Shown one piece after another: positions 1-10,800 of a DNA stretch of 64,000 bases. This DNA is from Paramacrobiotus metropolitanus (Eukaryota; Tardigrada; Eutardigrada; Parachela; Macrobiotidae): the NCBI RefSeq assembly GCF_019649055.1, contig NW_026570424.1:84533-148532 (forward strand), in the 5' to 3' direction. The first letter of the stretch is position 1; each line of letters starts with the position of its first letter. The translations under genes and the position numbers were made by a program. Below the pieces are notes generated by a model, which searched no databases, had not been told where the DNA came from, and saw nothing but the letters and a program-made list of their open reading frames with translations.

Positions 1-1599
1 AGATACACAAAAAACGTTAAAAAGCATGCGAAAACATCTAATAGAGTGGATTTGTGAAAATACAAAGATACTTTCTTTATAACTTATCGTTTGATGGCGA
101 AATCATTTCGAGGCGAATTCTAGCTGATTCTGAAATTTGCCACGTTTTATCGCTAGCCAGAACACGTAGTGGCAACTGCCACTGCCGGTGGCAGTTGCCA
201 GGCACCTTTTATTCCCTGCCTTTATAATCACCCAAAACAGAGCAGTCTGGCTGGAACGGGAACTATTGTTGGCTGTATCAAACAGCTCAAATGCTCCTAG
301 ACTTCGGTGTAAGGCCAAAATATACCGCGAGCACGGTGTGCGGCATGGCGGGGGGGGGGGACGCTGCAAACATTGAAAACAACAAGTTTTTCAAATTTTA
401 ATATCAACACGTAGTTAGAGATTTAATTGATAAATCTGTCAGCTTGACGACCATTGTCTTCACTAGGCTCGTACCTGTTCTCGCAGTTTCTTAGTTGACA
501 AATACCGGGTAGCGCCATCCGTCAGTCGACAGCTGGCATTCGAAAAAAAGTGGTCCTATTCTTTTCGGGTATCCAGTCAAATCACCCCTTCATTGGGTGT
601 TTTATTATGGAGATCAAAATTCTTAATTTCCTACAGTTTATTGGGCGCATCTCGCAGTCGTAATTGTCTTGGAATTAGTCTTGCTACAGCTGTCTCCGAA
701 CTTGCTAATTATTTTCTGCTACGCGCTTCCGCGCTTCGTGCCCCGTGCTTATACTTACACATCTTCATCAGCTTGCGCTCGCTGAATCTTGCTTTGTGTA
801 CTTGTTAATAAACTCTCGATGACCTTGCATTACCTTGCTTGGCCGCCATGGCATGATCGCGCATCTCACACCGCTGTCACCAGTGTAAACGGTAGTCAGC
901 TTCCGGGGTCAGCATCGCTGCCGACCGTGCCAGCCGTCGCCACACCCACAGCCGACAGATCGTGGTGCGGTGGATTAACCAGCCCATTAGAACAGTAACC
1001 AAACCGGCTACTGTTATACTATACTTACGGTGCAAACTGGACTATGCGATTACATCGAACAGGATTGCTGTGTCTGGCTTCGCTTCGGTCTCGTAGTGCT
1101 CAAAGCGGTTGCTAGTAATTTGATATCCTCTGGCAATAACTCTTCGATGGATACAAACGGACAAACCTCGTGAAAGTTGCAGATATTGAGCAGTGTAGCG
1201 CCATACGCAAAACTAGAGAACGCTACAGAAGGAAGTGGCATTCCAGACAAACAGCTACGTTGCATCTTGACAGTGCCGCTTGTAAGTTGTACAGATGCAA
1301 ACGGAGATTTAGAAACCGACTGCAACACCGTTCCCCACATTCCAGAAACGATTGCCCCGCAGCCGACAGCGTTCCCGTTTCGGACAGATCTGCTAACACG
1401 CGGAGAATGTCTGCAGTATGTACCTCTGCGGCAGAATGACGCTACCTGTTCCCCGGTTTTCGAAGACGAAGGATGATATCCCCGATCGGACGACAAATAT
1501 CGCATGTTTCTAACCTCGAGAACGTACATTGCCGTTGACTGCTTATGGGGAAAGCGGACCGTATTGATGCGACAAAAACGTCCATTTAATTAGCCCAAC
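1..1599. other. Left-edge DNA without a recognised gene
   Basis: Short open frames occur on both strands, the longest on the minus strand at 1050-1529, but they overlap one another in several frames and none resembles a family I know. A run of G residues lies near 349-361. I see no convincing splice structure, RNA gene or mobile element here. The stretch may be the 3' flank of the opsin gene plus unrelated intergenic sequence. Confidence 0.5.
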
Positions 1600-2225
1600 G
1601 CGAGCGACTACCATCGGTTTACTGGAGCGAAACGACACGACCGATCCAGTCCACCCCGAGGTCATCCATCCTATCCGCGAGAAGCTCGTTGAACTGCGGG
1701 TCGCAGTGGGCACGCCCTTCATCAGCGCCAAGATATACAACATAGGACTGCGCATGCTGCCGAATCTGTTCGTTCCTCACCGTTCGAGAAATCCAGAAGC
1801 GGCACTTTGCACGGATGCCCCAGATACGCGGTATCACCTTCCGGTACTGCACCACGGCCACGCTGGAGCCGTACACCTTCACCAAAAAAATTTACCGCAT
1901 TTGCAGAGCTTATCGCTGGAAGACGGTGTCGCGTATGTTCTGTATATACCACTTAGACCCACACTCTCCGATTTTGCGAAAGAGGAAGCTGCCCATGGAA
2001 GACGATTTGCAGATGATCCAGAGACTACATTGTCACTGCTCCTATGCGTGGTATCGCAATGCAATTTTGCAAGAAAGGCAAAGTTGCTGCGGTAGGGAAT
2101 TATGTCGCAGAAGCGGTCTTCATGGCGTTCTCAGTTGCTCCAGTGATGCGCATAGACTGCGCGCAAAATCTGACTATGGATAATGTTCGCGATGGCGCCG
2201 GCAGTAGCCAGTATTCTTATAATAC
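1600..2225 (-). pseudogene. Possible decayed coding remnant
   Basis: On the minus strand, stretches with ordinary protein-like composition occur in changing frames. The clearest is an open frame at 1619-1885, about 88 codons, containing VKVYGSSVAVVQYRK and later YVVYLGADEG. Upstream, around 1895-2010 and 2130-2220, further protein-like stretches (for example KIGECGSKWYIQN) are separated by stops and frame changes. I do not recognise the protein. It could be a dead gene fragment, a few exons of a real gene whose introns I cannot place, or chance. No function is claimed. Confidence 0.25.
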
Positions 2226-2592
2226 ATCTTTTGCTATCATTTGCAGTGCTGTTAAGAAATCAAGCTTCTAGATTTAATGAGTTTTTGTCTAGAATCTTTT
2301 GACTATCGCCAATAAAATAAAATGACGATCAATTACGTTAAGAATTCGCTGTTAGTGTATTCTAGGATGGCTATTTGAAAGATACTGCCTCACAGTTAAG
2401 ATTGTTAATGTCGCTCAACGGCGTATCTGACCCTTGCGGGTCGAATCTTTCCCGCCAAAAAATTGGAAGGAAGGTTTGTGTTATGGTTATTTGGAGTATC
2501 TTCGCACAGAGAAGCGAACGACGCAGTGTTTGTTTGCTGTTTGCCTCTGGAAGGATTCTGAAGGCTTTAGAATATAGTGAGTGTTAAGAGCG

Positions 2593-5500
2593 TCACACGG
2601 TGGTGACTTTTTTATTCATGGCCGATACCGCGAACACTTCAAGCTCGTCAAAAAACTGTGTGGCATCACTGGACAACGGGACATCACCGACATGCTTTAC
2701 TTCCGCGTTCGTCTCTTCAGCGGGATCGTACGTCGACAACTGGCGTTGGTACAAGAAGCAGCTGCTTTCCATACGAGGAGGAACAGGAGGCGGAACGTCG
2801 GGTGACGGGAACGTTGATAACTCTACACTGACCGCATTCTCCTTAATCCAGACATCGTCGTCTGCAAAAACCGGAATACAACGCAGAATCTGGGCAGTGT
2901 GGCGCTGCACTCTTACCTTAATATGTACCTGATTGCGGAGGGTTGCGGCCGGAACTCGTCCGTATAAACGCCACCGTCGGCTGTTCACTCTTGGAGTACG
3001 TGGCAACCATCTCCCGAACCACTGTCGCCTGCTGCGCTTCGGCCGCGGACGGGAGCGCCGTCAGGACCACTTCCGGTTGGGCGGGAGCCGGCGCCACCCG
3101 GCTGCGTTTGGACGAGCGCCGTCGACCGCCTTGGGGCGTGGCAACGGTATCGGGAGCGTCCACGTTGGAGAGCTCTGAGTCGACGCTGCCGGTCTGCGAG
3201 GTGGTGCTGATCTGTTTGCGCAGGTCGCTGCGGCTTTTGGACATCGTCGAGGAGGACGCGCCGCGCTGTCCGCTGGTGCTGCGCTCCTCGTCGTCCGCTT
3301 CGCGGATGCAGATTAGGAAGGGGAATTTGTGGCGGAGAGCGGCGCGATACTTTGGGTGACTGATAGCATAGACTGCAATGATATTCCACTGTGACCTTTC
3401 ATGATTGTAATTGCATATATTAATACCCTAACAGCGTATAAAGAAAACGTTTTTATAGTTTCATATGTAAAAATCGTGACCTTTAATACTAATAAGTGCA
3501 TATATTGATGACAGCGTACAGTACAAACGTTTTGATAGTTTCGTATACAAAACCGTGACCTTTAATATCAATAGAAAGAAAACTACATATAGTAATATAT
3601 CTTTACAATTTAATTTAATATGACTGCGACCTTTTGAATTAATGAAGTTTTATATGCAGACAATAATATTTTACTTTCATACTGCTATGATGTGATAACC
3701 CCGTGACCTTTGTTTAGATATCTGTTAAAGATAAAAGAAGTAAATGTTAGTTACCTATGGGATTGTAGACGGCGGCTGTTTTGCAGAAAAGCGCCGGTAA
3801 CTGGGACACGATGGGCGTCAGCAAGCTGCCGTTGGTGGCGATACCTATCAGTGCGACTGTAGCATAAGGTGTCCAGGCGAACACCCATAGCGCAATGATC
3901 ATGCCTGCAATCTTGGCGGTTTTGAGCTCCTTCTTTTTCTTGATTTCTTCCTCATTGGCCTTTGCGCCCTTGCTGGCCGCCGTGCGGTTGGCGGCGTGCT
4001 TGAACTTCTTGGCGTGGCGGTAGACTTCTAGCGTGATGAGGGAGTAGCAGACGACGATGGTGGTCAGCGGGGCCACGTAGGCGCCCATGAAGAAGCAGAA
4101 GATGAGGGTTCGACTGGCAGCGGCTTGGTTCATGTAGTCGATGGTGCACGTGGTCAGGAAGCCCTCCAATACCTGCGCGTTGAACCGTGAATTAAATTAT
4201 TAAACAGAACCGTTTTCAATCAAAGAAAATGCCACATACGTAATCGCTGATGCCCGTAAGAGGAAGCGATGCCCAGATTGCACTGCAATTGAAATACGCG
4301 GAATGAAGCATTTACAAGGGAGACAGTGAAGACTGACAAGTGCTGATCAGCTGTTTCCCTTGCTGTTCTAATGGAATTCGCTATTAATCAAGAGTGTCAT
4401 GGTAAATCACGTATATAACGTGGTTGTTGTTTCCGGCCAATGAGATACGAGCCAGACGTACGTTAAAATAGCCATTGGTCACTGAGCAACTGTCGTCTGC
4501 ATGCAGCGTTCCGTTGCGCAACCGGCTATAGCCGCAAAACCGGTTTTAAAGCGGTGACACGGTCGTTGTACGTACGTGCAAATAGCCGCTAAGTGATCAG
4601 TGCAGCTGTCATCTGGATGTCGGATACGGTGCATACGACAATTTTATTAGTACCTGTATATCCATACGCAAGCCACGGCCAGTTTGGCGCGTTCACGGGT
4701 CATGGCGCTCTTCATGATCAGGAAGGGTTTACTGTAAAACATGATAATACTTTCTAGTTTGAAGTGGTTTCTACGTATTTACAACTTTTTCTGCAGTTGG
4801 CAATTTAATGCGGAGCGTGGGCTTACCATATCACAAGGTATCTGTCGACGGCGATGGCTATTGAGAAACACATACGCTGCGTTGAATTTCGTGACATCGT
4901 GAGCGGGAAGATGTAGTCGACATTTTCAGCCTGACTAACCTGTCATGGTGAGGATGGACGCGCAGCCGAATATGCCGCCAGTGAAGCCATAGAAGCGGCA
5001 CGCTGCAAGGATTACGCATTGTCAGCTGATTACACGCTGCTTGCGCGTCCATACCTTGCACGCCGAATATCCATTTGCCTTTCAGACTGCTCATGAAGTA
5101 CATCGGACAGTTCGTGATCATCATGCCGAAGTCGGAGATGGCCAGGTTGACAATCAGCGCGTTGGACGGGTTGCGTAAGCCTTTCGTTCTAGCAAATAAA
5201 CAAACTGAACTAAGCATGTCGTCAGGGCTTCTTTGTCTGCGTGTCGATCAATGCGGCATTTACTGTGGATTTGCGGATTAATTTGATAAAAATAGAGACA
5301 GGTTACGTACATTGCAAAGAAATGCAGAATTTGTAATTAAATTTGCCCTCGTGCGTTATGAGATTATGAGATTGTAATTATCAACTTACGTCCTACCAAC
5401 GTTTTAACCTAGTTACAAAATTTCTTTATTTAACGTTTTCTAGTAATTCGTTTGATTTCCGCTAAAAGTATTTAGATAAATCATTGCGTTGTCGAACAGT

Positions 5501-5727
5501 GCGGCTTACTGCGTAAAAATATAGGCCACCGCGGCGTTTCCCGAGATGGAAATGACTCCCAGCAGTAGAACGATGATGGCCAGTGCCAGGTGCCAGAGAT
5601 AGGAAACCGGAGGAAAGTGCTTCCAGTGCTCGTGGATGAGCGGCTCCATCTCGGGATAATAGTCCAGATCGTACCATTCGCCGGACGCCGCCTCGGTCGT
5701 GGCCGCGGAAGGGCCGTGCATATACAT
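2593..5727 (-). CDS. Rhabdomeric-type opsin (Gq-coupled photoreceptor GPCR)
   Basis: This is a seven-transmembrane light receptor binding retinal through a Schiff base. Nine exons: 5510-5727, 5055-5188, 4940-5002, 4827-4857, 4654-4731, 4240-4282, 3755-4172, 2929-3372 and 2593-2861 (565 aa). Visible hallmarks are the TM3 cysteine C119 with Y122 at the bovine-113 position, DRY at 143-145, E192 and C197 in the second extracellular loop, the TM6 WTPY motif, retinal lysine K320 followed by NPIVY, and HPKYR at 334-338, which is typical of r-opsins. The third intracellular loop is lysine-rich. The cytoplasmic tail is long, about 230 residues, as in melanopsin-like opsins. The DRY motif sits on a 31-nt microexon. 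The last intron is only 67 nt; if retained, it ends the protein after GTY. The start is the first ATG of exon 1. Visual or non-visual use cannot be decided here. Confidence 0.94.
3391..3711. repeat. Degenerate ~80-bp tandem repeat in opsin intron 7, each unit carrying TGACCTTT
   Basis: Within the intron between opsin exons 7 and 8, the string GTGACCTTT recurs at about 3391, 3476, 3555 and 3703, with a variant GCGACCTTTT at 3625. Spacing is 70-85 bp. Neighbouring text such as CGTTTT.TAGTTTC.TAT is also repeated. On the opsin strand the motif reads AAAGGTCAC, which contains the nuclear-receptor half-site AGGTCA. Binding by a receptor is an inference. Confidence 0.7.
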
Positions 5728-7806
5728 GGTGCAGTGAAGAAATACCCGAGATTAAGCCATTACATATATGCTGGCTATGCATATATCGAGCGGCTGCTGT
5801 ATCGATCGGTTTGTAAGTCAGGATTAACGAGTGGTGTAGGTGGAATACGTGCAATCATCGCGGTGGTTACTTAAATGCACAATTCCATAATTATAATAAC
5901 ACAGGCGTTGGCCTGATCAAATGGTAATTCACTGGTTGACGCATCGGCAAAGTGCCCGCTGATCATGAGCCGGCCATCCCAGTTATCACCATTTGATCAT
6001 GCAGCAACGCTAGCGACGTCATCCTCCACATGTGCATTCATTCACTGGGATATCAAGAACAGACAATCCGCTTAACGAGACTACTAGGTCTTCAATATCC
6101 GGTGAATTGTCCATTAACAATAAAGGAGCAACGTGATCGCACGTGCAGTGAGCGCGGACTGCAAGAGACGGCGTTATTACGGTTTATACTCACTTGATGG
6201 GTGGTCCACTCATCGGCTGCACTGGACACTCTGAAAGGTCACCCGGCACAGACCTTAGCGTAGAATTATATACCGCTACACGCACGAATTATGGCGACTA
6301 CATAGATATGTTTCGACCGCTTTAGAATTTAAGCGCCTGGCTGCTGTTACATGATTGTTGAAAACTGCCGAAATTCTGTGCCGATATGCGGGGTTTATAT
6401 AGCGTACAGTTATCCTGCAGCCGGGCGCTGATTGTCCTTTTCGGGATACGTGCGTTGCGTCCAGTGGTCCGCATTAGTCGTTTCGCATGCGCTCCTTCAT
6501 TGGTCTTTTTCATTCTTCAAATATGTATTAAAGTCTACGAGTAAAGAAGGTAGTCAACCGTAGTTAATATACAGAAGCTGAACTTTTCCGGTCAGTTCCT
6601 TATATAGTATTCATCGGTTCACTTCGTCTAGTCGATGGACGTCATATTCAGAATTCAACATGCCGCTATATACTTATTAGTACTTCATAATATTTTGCAC
6701 TTATAATACTATGAATGTATATTTTACCAACTACAACAACAGGACAAAAAATACGACAGGAAACTGGCGAGAAACGAGCCAAGGAATATCTTCGCCAGCG
6801 GATCAGCATCGAAATCCAGCGAGGAAATGCGGCATCGATCATGGGGACGGCGCCGATGGGAGCGAATTTAGACCAAATTTTCTCTGTTATTTCCGTCGTA
6901 CCGTAAAAAAGACCACAATAATCATAAAAAATAATAATAATATTAGAAGAGACCGCAATAATAAAAATACCACTCTTTTTATAGTTCGCTGGTACTGTAC
7001 GTACCGGTACGGTATATGTACCATATTGCCATATTATGATATTATTATGGGAATATGGTACAACCGTAGTCGTATCCTCGTATGTACGTACAAGCGAACT
7101 ACATAAACCGCAAAATTAATCAGCATTATCGCAAATTAACGAAAATCTTTGTTAATATTTCGGGGTGTTTTCCTTTAGTACGTACCTGAACAAAATTTTC
7201 GTGTGTAAATTAGCTCTGTCTGATTTTCTTATTTTTCGGTGGCTAAAAAGTCATAAGAAAACTGGGTACAAATTATAATTCCAATAACAAAGTGGAACTG
7301 GACGCATTGTGCATTGGTATGGAACATAACGGGTGCTGAAATCGGCTGAAAGTGGAATTTCCACTTTCCGAGTACAGTAATGCTGCATCACGTGCGCGTG
7401 TGCACAAGCGACCACCCAATCAGGCTGGTTACGTGAAAACCACTCGCTTCCTGCTTCGTGAATTTCATGCTTTTTCAGCCCGTTGAGCAGCACAGTGCAG
7501 TGCAGCGATCCTGTCATTTTTATTTTTGCGTTGGTTGATCGTCTCTCCATACTTCCCGTATCGATGATCTGATCACTGAAAATTCGCAGGCCGTTGGTAT
7601 TTTTGAAAAGGGAATTTAATAGTGATCAACTGATCCCTAAAAGCAGGCCGTTCGCTGGTTAGCAGTGTAACTGTCGTCAGTGGCGCACAAACGACGTTGT
7701 GGGTCGCCACTGCTTTTCTCCGTTTTCTGACTCTCCTTTCCCTCGTCCGTTGGTGGTGATTGCGGCGGTGGGATCGTCCGTCCTCTGGCCAGTCGTTGGC
7801 AGCGTG
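5728..7806. other. Divergent intergenic region between opsin and XPO1
   Basis: The two genes are transcribed away from each other, so both promoters should lie here. No gene is recognised. Two inverted repeats are visible. TGATCAAATGGT at 5914-5925 is mirrored perfectly by ACCATTTGATCA at 5988-5999. GTACCATATT at 7018-7027 is mirrored by AATATGGTAC at 7052-7061. The open frames at about 6711-7106 are low-complexity A/T-rich text and are not taken as genes. Confidence 0.55.
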
Positions 7807-10800
7807 ATGGTGACGATGAGCAGCATGAGCAACGGCCAGGTCCCGCTGGCTGCGTCCGCCTCCAGTTCCTCCTCCGTCAACGCTTCCTCGGAGGCCAGCA
7901 AACTGCTCAACTTCGCGGAGCGCCTGGACATTGCGCTGCTGGACAAGGTGGTGGGCTACATGTACAGCGGCGCCAAGTACGAGCAGTCGGAGGCGCAGAA
8001 GGTGCTGACGGAGCTGAAGGAGCACCCCGACGCCTGGACGCGCGTCGACGCCATCCTGGAGTACTCGCAGAACCCCGAGACCAAGTACTTTGCCCTGCAG
8101 ATCCTCGAGAACGTCATCAAGACGCGCTGGAAGGCGCTGCCCCGGGCGCAGTGTGAAGGTGAGGCGCTGAGCATTTTTACAGCCGATTTTAACGCTTGTT
8201 CATTTTGACTTTGTATCGAATTTTCTCCTATTTTTTTGACGAATTTAAGAATATTATATTATTATTTTGAATTTCTCCTTCAACTTGCTTGACGGCATTC
8301 TTCCTATTATTACTTATTACTTGTAATTTTTACAGTTATAATCAGTTTATTTTTATCGCCATTCGAAGAGGTAAAAGAGGAATAAATGGATTAATGGAAG
8401 CTAAATGTCGTCATCAAACAATTCATTTTCGTTGGAATTTTTCGTTTCTGCTGATTTTTGCGACGGCAGTTTTCACTCGCATTTTATAATTATTTTCGAA
8501 TTATTATTATTATTAAGCAAGTGTTAGAATTTTTGAAGTAATAAAAATTTTAGAAACAGAAAGATAGGTGTCGGTACCGGATAATTTATTGAAAAGCGGA
8601 AACCAAATTTTCAAGAAAAATTAAGGGAAGAATTGACGGAAAATGCAGAAATAAATATAAATAAATGTGAAAATAATCATAAAAACGGGGAAATTTTACG
8701 ACAGAACGGTTGTTTATTTGCAGGAATCAAAACATACATTGTTGGCCTGATTATTCGCACATCTTCAAATCCAGAAATGCACGAGAAGCACAAACTCTAC
8801 TTGACGAAATTAAACTACGTACTGGTTCAGGTGAGGACGAGTTCTTTCTTTTTTAAAATTTACACGCATTTTCTGCTGCTGTTCACTGCGATTTATTCCG
8901 AAATATTTTGTACTCTTATCATTTTAATTAATGCGAAATTGTGGCAGATTCTGAAGAAGGAGTGGCCGAAGAACTGGCCGACCTTCATCGCCGACATCGT
9001 GGGCGCCAGCAAGACCAACGAGTGGCTCTGTCTCAACAACATGGAGATCCTGCGTCTCCTGAGGTACTTTAAGCAATTTTAACTATTAATTAAATTTTAA
9101 ATTAATATTATTGTAATAAATATGATTAAAAAATTGAATATCTTTATTAAATGGATAATATTAAATGGATATTATCATTATAAAATTGATAAATAATGCC
9201 ACATCGATAAATTGATTATTAATCTTGGAATTGATGATTAAATGGGCGGTTGTGATGGCGTGCTGTAGCGAGGAGATCTTTGACTTCTCCTCGGGCAGCA
9301 TGACGCAGGCCAAGACGAAGCACCTGAAGGACTCGATGTGCAGCGAGTTCCAGCAGGTCTTCCCGCTGTGCCTCTTCGTCCTGGACAACAGCACCAACCC
9401 CCCGCTGGTGGCGGCCACGCTGCAGACCATGCTGCTCTTCCTGGGCTGGATCCCGCTCGGCTACGTCTTCGAGACCAAGCTGGTGCCCAGTCTCATCCAG
9501 AAGGTGTGCAATCCTTCCCTTTTCCTCGAAATCTCTTTGTAATCAGTTTAATTTCGCAGTTTCTCATCGTGCCCATGTTCCGCAACGTGACGCTGAAGTG
9601 CTTGACGGAGATCGCCGGCATCTCCGTCTCGCAGCATCCGCAGTACGAGGCCGCCTTCAAGGACATGTTCCGCGGCACGATGGAGCACTTGAAACAGGTT
9701 AGAGAGATTGTACGGCTGGCCCGGGCTGGGTTCATCTGTTTTGCTCTGTTTTGTATTTCTTTAGCATTAACTTATCTTATTTGTATTTGCTTAGCTATTA
9801 TTTAGTGCAGTTTTTAAACTTTTTATTCTCTTTCTAAATCTTGACGCTTGATTGATTAATTTTTTTCCCATTATTTTTCCTTTTCTTTTTATTTACATCG
9901 TTTATAATTAGAATTATTTTTTTAGTGAAATAACTGCGGCATCAGTTTTCAATTTTTTTTTGTCATTTTTCACTTTTATTATTACTTATATGTTTGTCTG
10001 TGAATTGATTGTGCGATTAGTTTGCTCTGCTTGGATATTTTTTAAGATTCGATAGGTTTATACTTTTGCCATGTTTATGTTACCGGATTTCGTAGTGTAG
10101 GGACATCATAGCCTCCTACTTCGCAAGATTGTAAAGTTATACTGCTCCACTACAGTAGCTTTCATTTAGAATTTCGGCACTTTCCACTTGTTTTTGAATT
10201 TATTAATTTTCTTTGGTATATCCTTGTAGCATGAATTTTTAATTTTTTGTGGCATTGTTTTAATTTATAACTTGTTTTTATTGTATTCATTACCTTTAAT
10301 TGTTTACCTGGTGAATAGAGGCAACATTTAATTTTTGTTGCGGAATTGTCGCTTAATCTTTTTATTGCACTGGTGAAATAATTGGGCTACGTAGTATGTG
10401 CTTTTATTGGAGTATATTCCGTTTATTTTGTGAATTATTCGTCGGGTGAGGTAATGTTTGCGGCATTGGTTGAGATATTTCTGGGTATATGTTATCTATG
10501 TTGCGGCATTAATTGTGGGCGTTTGTTAAGATTCTGCCGCTGGAGACGGACATCCGCGCGGCGTACGGGAAGGGCACGGACGACGAGCAGAAGTTCATCC
10601 AGAACCTGGCGCTCTTCCTGGCCACCTGCAGCAAGGAGCACGGCCAGCTGATCGAGAAGACGGCGGAGCTGCGGCCGCAGCTGCTGGAGACGCTGCGCTA
10701 CGTGCTGCTCATCTCGCTGGTGGAGGAGATCGAGATCTTCAAGATCTGTCTGGAGTTCTGGAACACGCTGGCCTCCGAGCTCTACCTCGAGCACCCCTTC

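Noticed and set aside
349-361. Poly-G run
   Set aside because: A homopolymer alone; no G-quadruplex pattern of several spaced runs was seen around it.
2425-2460. A tRNA B-box-like GGGTCGAATC
   Set aside because: No matching acceptor or anticodon stems could be drawn around it.
6711-7106. Two overlapping plus-strand open frames upstream of XPO1
   Set aside because: Asn/Thr/Tyr-rich translation of A/T-rich low-complexity sequence, no conserved motif and no splice context.
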